A stretch of 60,705 nucleotides of DNA from Prochlorothrix hollandica PCC 9006 = CALU 1027 (GTDB taxonomy: Bacteria > Cyanobacteriota > Cyanobacteriia > Prochlorotrichales > Prochlorotrichaceae): NCBI RefSeq assembly GCF_000332315.1, contig NZ_KB235938.1, forward strand, positions 204,380 through 265,084. The letters run 5' to 3'. The translations under genes were made by a program, and so were the position numbers. Of this stretch, positions 1 through 9,043 are shown piece by piece (the stretch's first letter is position 1; the number at the start of each line of letters is the position of its first letter). Below the pieces are notes generated by a model. It worked only from the letters and a program-made list of their open reading frames with translations. It made no database searches and was not told where the DNA came from.

Positions 1-315
1 ATACTTAAAGATTTCATCTAAGGTTCTCCCTAAACGACTCTCATTGAGGTGTTCTGCTTTAATTCCTTCTCCGAGTAAGTGTTCAACGGCTTTCCCCTCG
101 AAAAATTGGGAGAATAGATAAAATGGGCTGGTCAGAAAGCCCATGCAATTTAAGACCATTGCTTTGACGGCAATGCCAACACTAATCTTTTCGAGGGAAT
201 GGGGAGGAATTAGCTGGTCGATTAAGCCAACCAAATCCATTTCGTCCATGATTCCTGCTATTATTCCTAAATGGTCAATGTCTTTGACATCGATCTCTTG
301 TTCTTTTAAGTTCAT
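1..315 (-). CDS. IS1634-type transposase, N-terminal part (cut by window edge)
   Basis: Reading the minus strand from an ATG at 313-315 gives 105 codons open to the window edge. The peptide begins MNLKEQEIDVKDIDHLGIIA and continues with LIDQLIPPHSLEKIS, VKAMVLNCMGF and EGIKAEHLNESRLGRTLDE. This is the DUF4277 N-terminal domain of IS1634-family DDE transposases. The catalytic core lies outside the window, so it cannot be told whether the copy is intact. It lies immediately downstream of rnj in the same orientation. No terminal inverted repeat was recognised between 316 and 425. Confidence 0.85.
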   Translation of the reverse strand, partial: MNLKEQEIDVKDIDHLGIIAGIMDEMDLVGLIDQLIPPHSLEKISVGIAVKAMVLNCMGFLTSPFYLFSQFFEGKAVEHLLGEGIKAEHLNESRLGRTLDEIFKY

Positions 316-425
316 CTCTTAACCCCTTTTGTTTGTGAAATTCTTAAACATTTTATCCCTTTGAACAACCTGCTGAATGTGGGTTAGAAGGGTGAGGCGT
401 TGGCGGGGTGGGGGAAACGGGTCAG

Positions 426-2366
426 TTACGACATAACCGCAGCGGCGGAGGAACGGCGCTTAATGCGACCTACGGGTACGGGTAGGGGTTCCTCAACTTT
501 GCGCACCGGCTGTTCCACGGGCACGGGTTCTTCGATTTTGCGCACCGGCTGTTCTACGGCAGCGGCTCGGGTCGGTGGCTCAACCTTATTGCGGATGGGG
601 GGATCGATGGGCGCGCGAACCGCGTCTTCAACGGTAAAGGAACTGGCTACGGGGGTTTCCACCGGTTGAATCATCACCATCACAATGGGACGACTCTTCA
701 GTTCCCGCCGTAGCCGCTGCTGGAGACCCCGCTCAATGTGGGACTGGATCCCCAGCCAATCAATGCTCTGGATTCCGCCGCCATGGGTCTGGGCATTGCG
801 GAAGTCGGCACTGTGATCCTTGAGAACCATGTCAATTTCCCGGATAGCCCAATTGCCCATGCGTTCGCGATCGCCCGCCAAAATGACCCCACGACACTGC
901 ACTTCAGGCTGTTGCACCAGTTGGCCCCGCTGATTGATCAGGGTCATGATGGTGACAATGCCATCTTCCGCCAGTTGCTGCCGTTCCTTGAGCACATGGT
1001 CATCCACCATGCCCACCCGCGAGGTATCCACCAGGGCAATGCCAGCGGTCACCTGATCCGACTTACGGATTGAATCAGGGGTCAATTCGATGACATCCCC
1101 ATTGTCAATGATCACCATGTTTTCCGCCGGGATCCCCATGCTTTGGGCCGTGGCTGCATGTTTGATCAACATCCGATGTTCCCCATGGACCGGTAGGAAG
1201 AACTTGGGACGGGTGAGGGCAAGCATCAGTTTATGGTCTTCTTGGCAACCATGGCCGGACACATGGACTCCCTGATTGCGACCATAGACCACATGGGCAC
1301 CCTGGCGCATAATGCGATCGATGGTATTGACCACAGCAATGGTATTACCGGGGATGGGGTTGGCAGAGAACACCACCGTATCCCCTTTTTTGATTTTGAC
1401 CGCATGGTGTTCCCCGTTGGAAATGCGGGTTAAAGCCGCCAAGGGTTCTCCCTGGGATCCCGTGGTCAAAATCAGCAGTTTATTGTCGGGAATAGTGCGG
1501 GTTTGGCGCATGGGGACGAATAGCTCGTCCTTACACTTGATATAGCCCAGGGTGCGGGCATGGGCGATGACATTGAGCATCGATCGGCCCAACACCGCCA
1601 CCAGTCGTCCGTGTTTTTCTGCCAGTTGCAGCAAAATATTGACCCGGTGAACCGAGGAGGCAAAGGTGGTCACCAGTAGGCGGTTGGGCGCTTCCGCAAA
1701 GACCCGATCGAGGGCGGGCACCACCGATCGTTCCGATGGGGTAAAGCCGGGGATCTCGGCATTGGTGGAGTCACTCATTAAACAGAGCACTCCCTTTTCC
1801 CCATATTCCGCCAGCCGTTGCAGGTCAAAATGTTCCCCATCCACGGGGGTGTGGTCAACCTTGAAGTCGCCACTGTGAATCACCACCCCCAGGGGCGTGC
1901 GAATGGCTACGGTGAAACTGTCAGCAATGGAGTGGGTGTTGCGGATAAACTCCACTTCAAAATATTTGCCAATGCGCACCACATCGCGGGGCATTACCGT
2001 TTTGAGGATCGTGCGCTTTAAAACTCCAGCTTCTTCCAACTTGCCTTGGAGCAGGGCCATGGCTAAGCGAGGACCATAAATAACAGGAATATCAAATTGC
2101 TTCAGGTGAAAGGCAATGCCCCCAATGTGATCTTCGTGGCCATGGGTGGCAATCATGCCCTTAATTCTGTGGGTATTTTCCTGGAGGTAGGTGATATCCG
2201 GCAACACCACATTGACCCCATGCATCCCGTCTGTGGGGAATCCTAACCCTGCATCCAGGAGCATGATTTCATCTTCATATTCAAGGACGCAGGTGTTTTT
2301 GCCAATTTCATGCAAACCACCGAGGGGAATAATTTTCAGGGTTGGTTTTGTGGGGGCTTTAATCAT
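426..2366 (-). CDS. rnj: Ribonuclease J
   Basis: Ribonuclease J is a cytoplasmic endo-/5'-exoribonuclease of mRNA decay and rRNA maturation. The 646-residue protein has an N-terminal metallo-beta-lactamase domain with the zinc motif ATHGHEDHIGG (about residues 75-85), then the beta-CASP domain (SDSTNAEIPG, TTGSQGEP, VHVSGHG), then LPVHGEHRML. The C-terminal 60 or so residues are a Pro/Glu/Val-rich tail with repeated EQPVRK(I/V)EEP segments ending in a basic patch, as cyanobacterial RNase J enzymes often extend beyond the core. It starts at ATG 2364-2366. dapA lies upstream in the same orientation, a neighbour pair common in cyanobacteria, but here 1.4 kb of repeat-rich DNA separates them. Confidence 0.95.
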   Translation of the reverse strand: MIKAPTKPTLKIIPLGGLHEIGKNTCVLEYEDEIMLLDAGLGFPTDGMHGVNVVLPDITYLQENTHRIKGMIATHGHEDHIGGIAFHLKQFDIPVIYGPRLAMALLQGKLEEAGVLKRTILKTVMPRDVVRIGKYFEVEFIRNTHSIADSFTVAIRTPLGVVIHSGDFKVDHTPVDGEHFDLQRLAEYGEKGVLCLMSDSTNAEIPGFTPSERSVVPALDRVFAEAPNRLLVTTFASSVHRVNILLQLAEKHGRLVAVLGRSMLNVIAHARTLGYIKCKDELFVPMRQTRTIPDNKLLILTTGSQGEPLAALTRISNGEHHAVKIKKGDTVVFSANPIPGNTIAVVNTIDRIMRQGAHVVYGRNQGVHVSGHGCQEDHKLMLALTRPKFFLPVHGEHRMLIKHAATAQSMGIPAENMVIIDNGDVIELTPDSIRKSDQVTAGIALVDTSRVGMVDDHVLKERQQLAEDGIVTIMTLINQRGQLVQQPEVQCRGVILAGDRERMGNWAIREIDMVLKDHSADFRNAQTHGGGIQSIDWLGIQSHIERGLQQRLRRELKSRPIVMVMIQPVETPVASSFTVEDAVRAPIDPPIRNKVEPPTRAAAVEQPVRKIEEPVPVEQPVRKVEEPLPVPVGRIKRRSSAAAVMS

Positions 2367-2933
2367 GTATTTCCTTCACGGGTAATCAGTAAACAAATCA
2401 GTCAACAAATCAGTAAACAAAGAGTCATCAGGGAAAACTTAGGCTATCGCTAACCCTCAATCGCTAACCCTCCATCGCTGACCCTCCATCGCTAACCCTC
2501 AACCATCAGACCAGCCCACCGCCATAGACAGGTTTAAGCCCTTGGGGCTAACTCGGTACGGTTGCCAGCATGGGTTGCTGCTGGGACAGGTTTAAGGATC
2601 CAGCGGATGCTGATCATGGGGAGTGCTGGCAATCTCGGTGGCTGACGATGCAGGCCATGGGATTAACGGGACTCTGCCCCTGTTCTCCTTCCTGAGAGGG
2701 GGACTGTTCCAGGCACGCCATGGGATTGCTAGGATCTCCATCGGCTAGGGTTTCCATGGGAGGGGGCGGGGCGATCGCTGACTGGATTTCACCAATGTCC
2801 CAGGGGAAAGGATCCCAGGGGAAAGGGGTGGAATCCTGAGCACCATTGCCTAGTCCCAGGAAACCTAGACAGTTAGGACGGTGAGGATTATCAGTTTCAT
2901 CGATAGCAGGGGGCTTTTTTAGGAGCTAAAACC

Positions 2934-3014
2934 GGGTATCAATTGAAGCCGGGAGAGTGGGGTGCGGAGCGCCCCACTCTCCCATTAATTTTGTCCCGCC
3001 TTTAGCGGTAAGCC
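2934..3014 (+). repeat. Family A palindromic element, copy 1
   Basis: The 81-bp element runs from GGGTATCAATTGAAGCC to AGCGGTAAGCC. It carries the strong central palindrome GGGGTGCGGAGCGCCCC and a second small CCGC..GCGG hairpin. It is bounded by a direct repeat of 19 bp with one mismatch: 2915-2933 on the left and 3015-3033 on the right, both ending TAGGAGCTAAAACC. The repeat marks the element ends and suggests target-site duplication. Confidence 0.85.
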
Positions 3015-3419
3015 TTTTCTAGGAGCTAAAACCCTAGGGAGGGATGGGGAAGACGATAGAATGGGCCTGAACGTAGGCTGTATTCTCTTGTGTAGAAGGT
3101 TGCTAGACGGTTTTTAAAACCTGTGTAGAAATTTCTAGTTAGACTAATGGCATACAACTTAAGAATCTATAGGGCGAATCTATTACCCTTAAACCGAGGG
3201 ATGGATCCACACAGGGAATACTGGGATAGCAATGTATCAGAGTCTCGATCGATGTGTTCGGTTGTATCACGGAGTCTGGTTATGTCCTAGAGGTTTACAG
3301 GATTTTTTCTACGGTTCAGGGTAAAACGTTGTTTTTGAAACGGTCGAAAAACTTAATGGTTGTCCAGGGGATCCTTTCCTTAGCGTCGGATCACCAGAGG
3401 CCCAGGTTCAGAAAAACTA

Positions 3420-3521
3420 TACAGCAATCCTAAATCAGTTGTAAGGATCTCGATAGCTGAAACCCTTGGTGTGGTGTGCGCCCTCCGGGCGCACACCACA
3501 CGACCCATTTCGGACTGCTGT
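3420..3521 (+). repeat. Family C MITE-like element, copy 1
   Basis: About 102 bp with terminal inverted repeats TACAGCAATCC and GGACTGCTGT around a perfect GC-rich hairpin, GTGTGCGCCC..GGGCGCACAC. Twelve near-complete copies occur in this window. In this copy the right end reads TGTGG, so the second TA of the expected duplication is lost. Confidence 0.85.
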
Positions 3522-3793
3522 GGCAGAGGTGATTACGGTTTAACCCCCGTCTTGGGTGATGGCTGTCTGGCTTGGGGGTTCACTGCTGTCCTTTGGTGAA
3601 CGGGTGTGCCATGCTGATGGCGATCGCCCCCCATGGGTCCGACTTACACTGAGAGCCTTGCTAAACCAGAGCTAAACCAGAGCTAAACCAGACGATAGGT
3701 TTCAGGGGGTTTTTAACCGGGCTACCCTGCGGGGACTGACCCTACTGGCCATCCTGCAAACGAGCCATGGCCTGCTTGGGGTTCCAGAGTAGC

Positions 3794-4678
3794 TTAGCCT
3801 AACAGACCTAGATTTTCCATGACCTGCTGCAATTGTTGCCGTAAATCATCAGGCATTGCCACTAGGGGCAACCGCAGGTTACCCACATCCCACCCTTGCA
3901 ACGTCAGGGCCGTTTTGACAGGTATGGGGTTGGCGGTCACAAAGAGAACCTGAAACAAGGGCAGTAGGTCGAGGTGGAGTTGGGTTGCCGTGGTGGTTTT
4001 GCCTTGTTCAAAGGCTTGAATCATTGATTGTAGGCGATCGCCCACCAAATGACTAGCGACACTGACTACGCCTGATGCCCCCACCGCCAACATGGGCAGG
4101 GTTAGGGAGTCATCTCCACTATACAGCCCAAAGTCTGAAGGGGTGAGGCGGCGTACCGTACTGGCTTGATCCAGGTTACCGCTGGCTTCCTTAATGGCCA
4201 CAATATTGGGGATTTCTGCCAAGCGGGCCACGGTTTCCGGCAGCAGGTTACAACTGGTGCGCCCGGGGACGTTATACAGCATCAGGGGCAAGTCAGGACA
4301 AGCGCGGGCAATGGCCTGGAAATGCTGGTACAGACCTTCTTGGGGGGGCTTATTGTAGTAGGGGACGACTTGCAAGGATCCCTCCAGGCCCAATTTAGCA
4401 GCGGCACGGGTTGCCTCGATCGCCTCCTGGGTTGAATTGGAACCGGTGCCCGCCATGACCTTGGCCCGCCCTGCCACCGCCCGTTGAACGACTTTGAATA
4501 ATTCCTCTTCTTCAGCCCAGGTTAAGGTGGGGGATTCTCCGGTGGTGCCACAGACCACCACTGTATCGGTACCCTGGTCAGCCAGGTGGGCGGCGAGTTG
4601 TTCTGCAACCCCATAGTTCACCGCGCCATCGGGGTGAAAGGGGGTAATCATGGCGGTCAAAACTCGTCCAAAGGTCAT
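3794..4678 (-). CDS. dapA: 4-hydroxy-tetrahydrodipicolinate synthase
   Basis: Condenses pyruvate with aspartate semialdehyde, the first committed step of lysine/diaminopimelate synthesis in the cytoplasm. The 294-residue TIM-barrel protein has the normal family length. Visible motifs are [13 protein letters not shown] near residue 45, the active-site region [12 protein letters not shown], and the Schiff-base lysine in [11 protein letters not shown]. The C-terminal [13 protein letters not shown] is also typical. The start is ATG 4676-4678; no strong Shine-Dalgarno is seen. rnj follows downstream on the same strand. Confidence 0.95.
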   Translation of the reverse strand: MTFGRVLTAMITPFHPDGAVNYGVAEQLAAHLADQGTDTVVVCGTTGESPTLTWAEEEELFKVVQRAVAGRAKVMAGTGSNSTQEAIEATRAAAKLGLEGSLQVVPYYNKPPQEGLYQHFQAIARACPDLPLMLYNVPGRTSCNLLPETVARLAEIPNIVAIKEASGNLDQASTVRRLTPSDFGLYSGDDSLTLPMLAVGASGVVSVASHLVGDRLQSMIQAFEQGKTTTATQLHLDLLPLFQVLFVTANPIPVKTALTLQGWDVGNLRLPLVAMPDDLRQQLQQVMENLGLLG

Positions 4679-4868
4679 AGAAGTACGGTCGGGCTGGGGT
4701 TGAACAACGATCGGTGGAAGGCGGAGGGGCGGCGTAGCTTTTTGCAGTAGCTTTTTGCAGTAGCTTTTACAGGGGAGACTAACCTACAGCAATCCTAGCA
4801 ACTTTTGGGACACTGGTTCTGGGACACTGGTTCTGGGACACTGGTTCTGGGGCACGGGCCTATGGTTC
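4679..4868. repeat. Two short tandem arrays upstream of dapA
   Basis: A 13-bp unit GTAGCTTTTTGCA is repeated about 2.5 times at 4735-4766. A 14-bp unit GGGACACTGGTTCT is repeated three times at 4808-4849. Between them, at about 4788-4800, is a scrap matching the left end of family C (TACAGCAATCCTA). Confidence 0.7.
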
Positions 4869-5381
4869 TTAGGGGCTGGGGCGGGAACTGGCGGGGTTGC
4901 CACGGCTGACTTGGGTACGGGTGGGGTCTGGGGGGGCAGGGGGGTGGTTTTTATAGTGGGTCAATTGATCCACCGCGTCTCCCAGGGCTAGGGTGAGGCT
5001 TTCCCTCGTCTGGTTGTGGGCCTTGCGTTCGGTTTGGAGGGCATGGAGCAATTGTTGGCGTTCTTGTAAAACCTCCTGGAGTCGCTGTTGCAGCAGTTCC
5101 ACATTGGTGAGTGCCAGCACCTCAGCTTGGGTCGCCGTTAGGTCGCTATCGGTGGTCTCTAGGCTACCCCGTCCCTGGAGTTGGGCTAGGTCTGCCCGTA
5201 ACCGGATCAATTCTTCCTGGGCATGGCGCACCTCTTGCCGTCGCTGTTGGCCTTCGGTTTCATAGCGCTGTCGCCAGTTTAAGGCATCACGATGGGCTTG
5301 GTTTTTTTCCTGTTGGAGGGTGGCTACCTGTTCTTGTAGGGACTTGACTTCATGCAGCCAATACTGAATATCCTCGTTCAT
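4869..5381 (-). CDS. Conserved cyanobacterial-type coiled-coil protein
   Basis: A 170-residue soluble protein that is almost entirely heptad-rich helix: EVKSLQEQVATLQQEKNQ and later LLQQRLQEVLQERQQLL are typical coiled-coil stretches. A Pro/Arg/Ser-rich tail follows (about 145-170). No signal peptide or membrane segment is seen. I chose the ATG at 5379-5381 (MNEDIQYWLHEV) because AAGGA lies about 8 bases upstream; the frame stays open 36 bases further up. The function is not recognised. The gene stands alone between dapA and the S2P-type protease. Confidence 0.7.
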   Translation of the reverse strand: MNEDIQYWLHEVKSLQEQVATLQQEKNQAHRDALNWRQRYETEGQQRRQEVRHAQEELIRLRADLAQLQGRGSLETTDSDLTATQAEVLALTNVELLQQRLQEVLQERQQLLHALQTERKAHNQTRESLTLALGDAVDQLTHYKNHPPAPPDPTRTQVSRGNPASSRPSP

Positions 5382-5562
5382 GACGATCCTTTTCCACTTC
5401 CACGGTTGGCCTGTCAAGTTGGTGTACCCAGTTCCATCGTCAGTGATGGCGGTCAGCTTGGGGGCAGTTTTCCCTGGGTACCTGGATGGATGGGGGGAGG
5501 CTGCACCGCCGCCCGCTCTAACCCTGATGCTCCCGTTGGTCCCGGGACAACCCTGGGGATGA

Positions 5563-5845
5563 GTAATTATTCAGGGGGTCACGGGAGAATGAGGGTTTCA
5601 GACTTCAGAAAACAGACCTGAGGCGATTGGAGAGGGTCTATTTAACCTTGGCAGATTCCCCGATTTTGGTAGGGGCAATCCCCCCGTGGTTGCCCCGGTT
5701 GGGGGTCCCCAAGAGGGTCGGCACGGGGGCAAGAACCCTACCCGAGGTCGAGGGTTTCCCAGTAAACTGAACCCCTTTGAGACGGTCCTGACCCTCGAAC
5801 TGATGGCTGAAACCCTACTAACTTCGTCCCCCCCTGAATAGTTAC
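5563..5845 (+). mobile_element. Family B MITE (IS66-like ends), copy 1
   Basis: The 283-bp element has terminal inverted repeats GTAATTATTCAGGGGG and CCCCCTGAATAGTTAC. It is flanked by a perfect 8-bp direct repeat GGGGATGA (5555-5562 and 5846-5853). An 8-bp duplication with ends starting GTAA is the signature of the IS66 family, so this is probably a non-autonomous IS66 derivative. It encodes no transposase; the 97-codon frame across it is a by-product of its GC-rich sequence. Confidence 0.88.
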
Positions 5846-5878
5846 GGGGATGATTCCAGGTGCCCCCCTGATGTGGGT

Positions 5879-7411
5879 TTAGATTAACCATGACACCAGG
5901 GACTGGGGCGCGGGCAAGACAATCAACAGCAGCAGTAGCAGACAGAGAAAGCCTAGGAGATCCCGGCCATTGTTGAGTTCGCTGACATCGTTGAGGGCAG
6001 GCTCATCCACCACGGGCATGAACAGCAAGAGCAAGGCCCACAGCAGTAAGTCCGGTTGGGTAATGGAGAGGATCAGCATGAACAGACGGGTCACTTGACC
6101 GACGATCGCCCCAATGCGTTGGCCGAACATGGCATGGACGATGTGGCCCCCGTCCAGTTGTCCCACGGGCATCAGATTAAGGGCGGTGATCACCAGGCCC
6201 AGGTAACCGGCGATCGCCACGGGATGTAGTTGTAGGGCCACATCATTACTGAGGGAGTCACCCAGGGCGAGACGACTGACCAGGGCCAGCAGGATCGATC
6301 GCCAGGGATCCACCGATTCAAAATTGAGCAGACTGGACAGATCCGATCGCTCAATGACCAAGGATTGGTGTAAGCCCCACCAGAGACAGGGCAAGGTCAC
6401 CACCAAACCCGCCAAGGGTCCGGCAATGCTGACATCAAACAGGGCTTTCCGGTTGGGGACGGGGGAGCGCATTTGGATAAATGCCCCAAAGGTTCCCAGG
6501 AAAAAGGGAATGGGGATGAAGTAGGGCAGGGTGGTGCGTACTTTGTGCCAGCGGGCCGCAAAAAAGTGGCCAAACTCGTGGCAGCCCAGCACGGCTAACA
6601 GGGTGAGGCTGTAGGGCAAGCCTTCCAATAACAGAACGGAATTATCCGACAGTGTACTCATTTCCTCTGGGGTCACCCCGGCTAAGACCATGCCAATTAA
6701 GGTGGTGGTGATCAGGGTCATGAGCAGGAGGCTGAGGGCTAAGCCAGGGCGATAGATAGGGGTGGGGGCTAGGGAGCCTACAGCCGTGGGAGGGTCAGGA
6801 TCCAGGGCGGGGGCAGTGGTCTTCTGGGGGTTGGGGACTAGGGCAAAAAAGGGCTGACCTTGGAAATTCTCCTGGAGGAGAACCAGGAAGCGATCGCCAA
6901 ACCGAGCCTTCACATTTTGTTGAATCCGTTGGTAGGCAGCGGAGGGATCCGATCGGAGTTGACCCTGGCAAATCACCGCCTGGAGTCGATATTCCACCTT
7001 ATGGAGGGCGAAATGGGACCAGGGAAAGCAATGGTTCAGGTCTGCCTCTTCCTCCTGGTTCAGGGGCCGGGGCACCTTGGGAGCAGGGCTAGCTCCGTCG
7101 GGTTCTGTGGCCACAGCTTGCACCGTCCCCAGGGCTTGGTTCTCTTGGCGCTGGATGTTGCGGAGGCTCTGGCGCAACAGAACCCAGTAGAGAATGGGGC
7201 ACGCCAGAAAAGGCACAATGGCCAGGGCCACCGGCATGGGCTGCTGGGTGCCGTACACCAGGGTCCACAGAGACCAGATCAGGGCCGGGGCCATCATGAC
7301 CAGCCACAATATCCACAGGGGAGTGGTGCCCTTAGCCGCAATGCTGCGTTGTAGGAGGGAGTAGGTCATCCAACCCAACGCTAATAATAAGAAGAAAAAC
7401 CAAAGAATCAT
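5879..7411 (-). CDS. Site-2 protease family membrane metalloprotease (EGY1-like)
   Basis: A 510-residue intramembrane zinc protease of family M50, predicted to cleave membrane-embedded substrates. Hydrophobic segments lie at about 1-20, 30-55 and 60-80. A soluble domain at about 85-215 is followed by the S2P core: HEFGH at 278-282 gives the zinc ligands and catalytic glutamate, and NLMPVGQLDGGH at 411-422 gives the third ligand. The layout and the GNLR-free N-domain resemble the chloroplast EGY/cyanobacterial group. The start ATG at 7409-7411 lies only 18 bp from the divergent MBL-fold gene, so the two must share overlapping control regions. The substrate is unknown. Confidence 0.85.
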   Translation of the reverse strand: MILWFFFLLLALGWMTYSLLQRSIAAKGTTPLWILWLVMMAPALIWSLWTLVYGTQQPMPVALAIVPFLACPILYWVLLRQSLRNIQRQENQALGTVQAVATEPDGASPAPKVPRPLNQEEEADLNHCFPWSHFALHKVEYRLQAVICQGQLRSDPSAAYQRIQQNVKARFGDRFLVLLQENFQGQPFFALVPNPQKTTAPALDPDPPTAVGSLAPTPIYRPGLALSLLLMTLITTTLIGMVLAGVTPEEMSTLSDNSVLLLEGLPYSLTLLAVLGCHEFGHFFAARWHKVRTTLPYFIPIPFFLGTFGAFIQMRSPVPNRKALFDVSIAGPLAGLVVTLPCLWWGLHQSLVIERSDLSSLLNFESVDPWRSILLALVSRLALGDSLSNDVALQLHPVAIAGYLGLVITALNLMPVGQLDGGHIVHAMFGQRIGAIVGQVTRLFMLILSITQPDLLLWALLLLFMPVVDEPALNDVSELNNGRDLLGFLCLLLLLLIVLPAPQSLVSWLI

Positions 7412-7429
7412 GGCAAAATCAGGGCAAGG

Positions 7430-8176
7430 GTGGCTAGCGAATGGAAGCGGCTGCCTGCGATCGTCCGGTGTCGAAGCCGGTATCAGCCACTGTTTTATCC
7501 TAACTACTTTGTGAAAGAACCTCAGTCTGTTTTTCCGCAGGTCTTTGCCTTTCCCCCCAACCGGAAGACGTTGGGCGGGACCGCTTACCTCATTCTAGAA
7601 GAGGCCGGAAATGTTCTGGTGGATTGTCCTCCTTGGGGGCAAGAAACAGCAGATTTCCTCCAGCAACGGGGGGGAGTGCATTGGCTCTTTCTGACCCACC
7701 GCACCGCCATGGCCCAGGTGGCAGCCTTACAAGCAGCCCTCGACTGTATTGTGGTGGTGCAGGAACAGGAAGCCTATTTATTGCCGGATTTATCCTGTCA
7801 GTCTTTTCGGGATGGGGTGTCCTTGGGCGATCGTTGCCAAGGATTCTGGACCCCCGGCCACTCCCCCGGATCGGCCTGTTTGTATTGGGCGCAGGAAGGG
7901 GGCGTGTTGTTTTCTGGTCGCCACCTCTTACCCACCACCACCGGGGATCCCTCTCCCCTGCGCACCAGCAAAACCTTCCATTGGACTCGCCAGTTACAGC
8001 AGGTGCAAGGGTTACTGGATCGCTATAATTCCCAAACCTTAAACCACATTTGCCCGGGAGCCAGTGTCGGCTTTTTGCGGGGGAAACGGAGCTGCGATCG
8101 GGCCTACGATCGCCTAAAAACCCTCGATTGGACGGCCCTAAACCAATGTCCTGCCTCTGCTGACAGTTCATCATGA
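7430..8176 (+). CDS. MBL-fold protein lacking the HxHxDH motif
   Basis: A 248-residue protein with the metallo-beta-lactamase-fold pattern NTLGGTAYLI-like (KTLGGTAYLILEEAGNVLVD), FLTHR, TPGHSPGSACLYW and VLFSGRHLLP. At the place where zinc enzymes carry HxHxDH it reads LTHRTAMAQVAAL, so the N-terminal metal ligands are missing, while TPGHSPGS keeps one histidine. It is likely a non-canonical or non-catalytic member of a cyanobacterial MBL subfamily. The frame opens with GTG at 7430; no ATG is available before the conserved region, so the start is uncertain. Divergent from the S2P-type protease. Confidence 0.7.
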   Translation: MASEWKRLPAIVRCRSRYQPLFYPNYFVKEPQSVFPQVFAFPPNRKTLGGTAYLILEEAGNVLVDCPPWGQETADFLQQRGGVHWLFLTHRTAMAQVAALQAALDCIVVVQEQEAYLLPDLSCQSFRDGVSLGDRCQGFWTPGHSPGSACLYWAQEGGVLFSGRHLLPTTTGDPSPLRTSKTFHWTRQLQQVQGLLDRYNSQTLNHICPGASVGFLRGKRSCDRAYDRLKTLDWTALNQCPASADSSS

Positions 8177-8617
8177 AATTGTCCATGTTCCTGGGTAGCA
8201 ACGTAAGCCGGGAAAAAGACCATGGAAAAAAGGACTGTGGTGATGGCATACCACAGCCCCAGGGCTAGCCTCCCCCATGAACCCAATAACCCAGGGATCA
8301 TCCCCCATGGGGCAGATGACCGGATGGATGACCGGGTACTTTAGGTGAGAAGGCTTCTGATGAACGGCTTAAAGGACGTTCATGGAAACGGAAACAGACC
8401 CAGCAATGAGTAAGTCTGTTTCCGTCAAAGACTTTAACCTCTTATCGCCAAAGCAGGAGGTTAAGAGATTACGTCTGGGGCTTTATGCCCTAGGGCTAAG
8501 ATTTTATGGATCTAGGGGAACCCGTGCTTGGTTATTCCAAGACGCTCCAGTGGTTCGCACTGGATAGCCGCGATCGTAGGGCTACGCTTAAGCCCGTTTC
8601 CCCTCCGCCCCCATCGT
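8177..8617. other. Gap with strong inverted repeats between convergent MBL and speD genes
   Basis: No supported gene. It holds a perfect 11-bp inverted repeat CGGAAACAGAC (8389-8399) and GTCTGTTTCCG (8414-8424) with a 14-base loop. Further inverted repeats follow: AACCTC..GAGGTT at about 8440-8465, GCCCTAGGGC at about 8486-8500, and GGGCT..AGCCC at about 8577-8594. The clustering suggests a structured transcript or a mobile-element remnant; see findings. Confidence 0.5.
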
Positions 8618-9043
8618 TTATCCAGCCATGGCCACTGCGGGGATGCGGGTTGAAGGAATTGCAGGGGGGCGACGTTTCATAACCTGGAGGCTATGGTCGC
8701 TAGCTTGGAGAATTTCCATCAGGAAGTAGCACCCCTTTTCTGGTTTCGAGGAGCCGCAGGTAAAGACATCTACCGCTGCATAGTTCATTTCCGGCCAGGT
8801 ATGGATGGAAATATGGGATTCAGCCAGCAGTGCGAGACCTGTGACCCCCTGGGGGTTGAATTCATGAATGATTTCACCGAGTAGCGTCGATTCTGCTGCG
8901 ATCGCAGCATCCCGTAACGCTTGGGTGATAAAGGCTGGATCGTCCAGAAGTTTACTGGGACAGCCATATAGTTCCAGAATGCAGTGGGTTCCAATGGGAG
9001 CGATAGAATTATCCCCCAATTGGCCAGATAGTAATTTCAGCAT
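8618..9043 (-). CDS. speD: S-adenosylmethionine decarboxylase proenzyme
   Basis: Makes decarboxylated S-adenosylmethionine, the aminopropyl donor for spermidine. The 141-residue protein is the small prokaryotic class that self-cleaves to alpha and beta chains. The cleavage/pyruvoyl region LLAESHISIHTWPE is intact (about residues 73-86; the serine becomes the pyruvoyl group), and the conserved cysteine region DVFTCG follows. The tail (about 120-141) is a Pro-rich extension. Start ATG 9041-9043, with AGGTGA very close upstream and AGGGG further up. A near-perfect 20-bp duplication of codons 5-11 lies just upstream of the start (see findings). Confidence 0.93.
   Translation of the reverse strand: MLKLLSGQLGDNSIAPIGTHCILELYGCPSKLLDDPAFITQALRDAAIAAESTLLGEIIHEFNPQGVTGLALLAESHISIHTWPEMNYAAVDVFTCGSSKPEKGCYFLMEILQASDHSLQVMKRRPPAIPSTRIPAVAMAG

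Larger units (their letters stand above)
2367..3793. other. 1.4-kb repeat-filled gap between dapA and rnj
   Basis: No convincing gene is seen. The gap holds a 12-bp tandem array (2385-2420), a 14-bp tandem array based on CGCTAACCCTC (2446-2502), a family A element (2934-3014) with flanking direct repeats, a family C element (3420-3521) and an 11-bp array of GCTAAACCAGA (3660-3692). rnj transcription must start somewhere inside, but no strong promoter was recognised. Confidence 0.6.

Noticed and set aside
5598-5891. 97-codon frame starting MVNLNPHQGG
   Set aside because: It lies within family B MITE copy 1; the same peptide appears from copy 3 at 58356-58634 only because the DNA is repeated.
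7590-8249. 219-codon minus-strand frame
   Set aside because: It is antisense to the MBL-fold gene, low-complexity Pro/Arg/Gly, and an expected by-product of GC-rich coding DNA.
8104-8301. 65-codon minus-strand frame with a hydrophobic stretch
   Set aside because: It overlaps the end of the MBL gene on the other strand, has no spaced Shine-Dalgarno and no family resemblance; too weak to call as a small membrane protein.
8382-8567. 61-codon plus-strand frame
   Set aside because: It lies entirely within the inverted-repeat cluster; its codons follow the stems and show no protein family.
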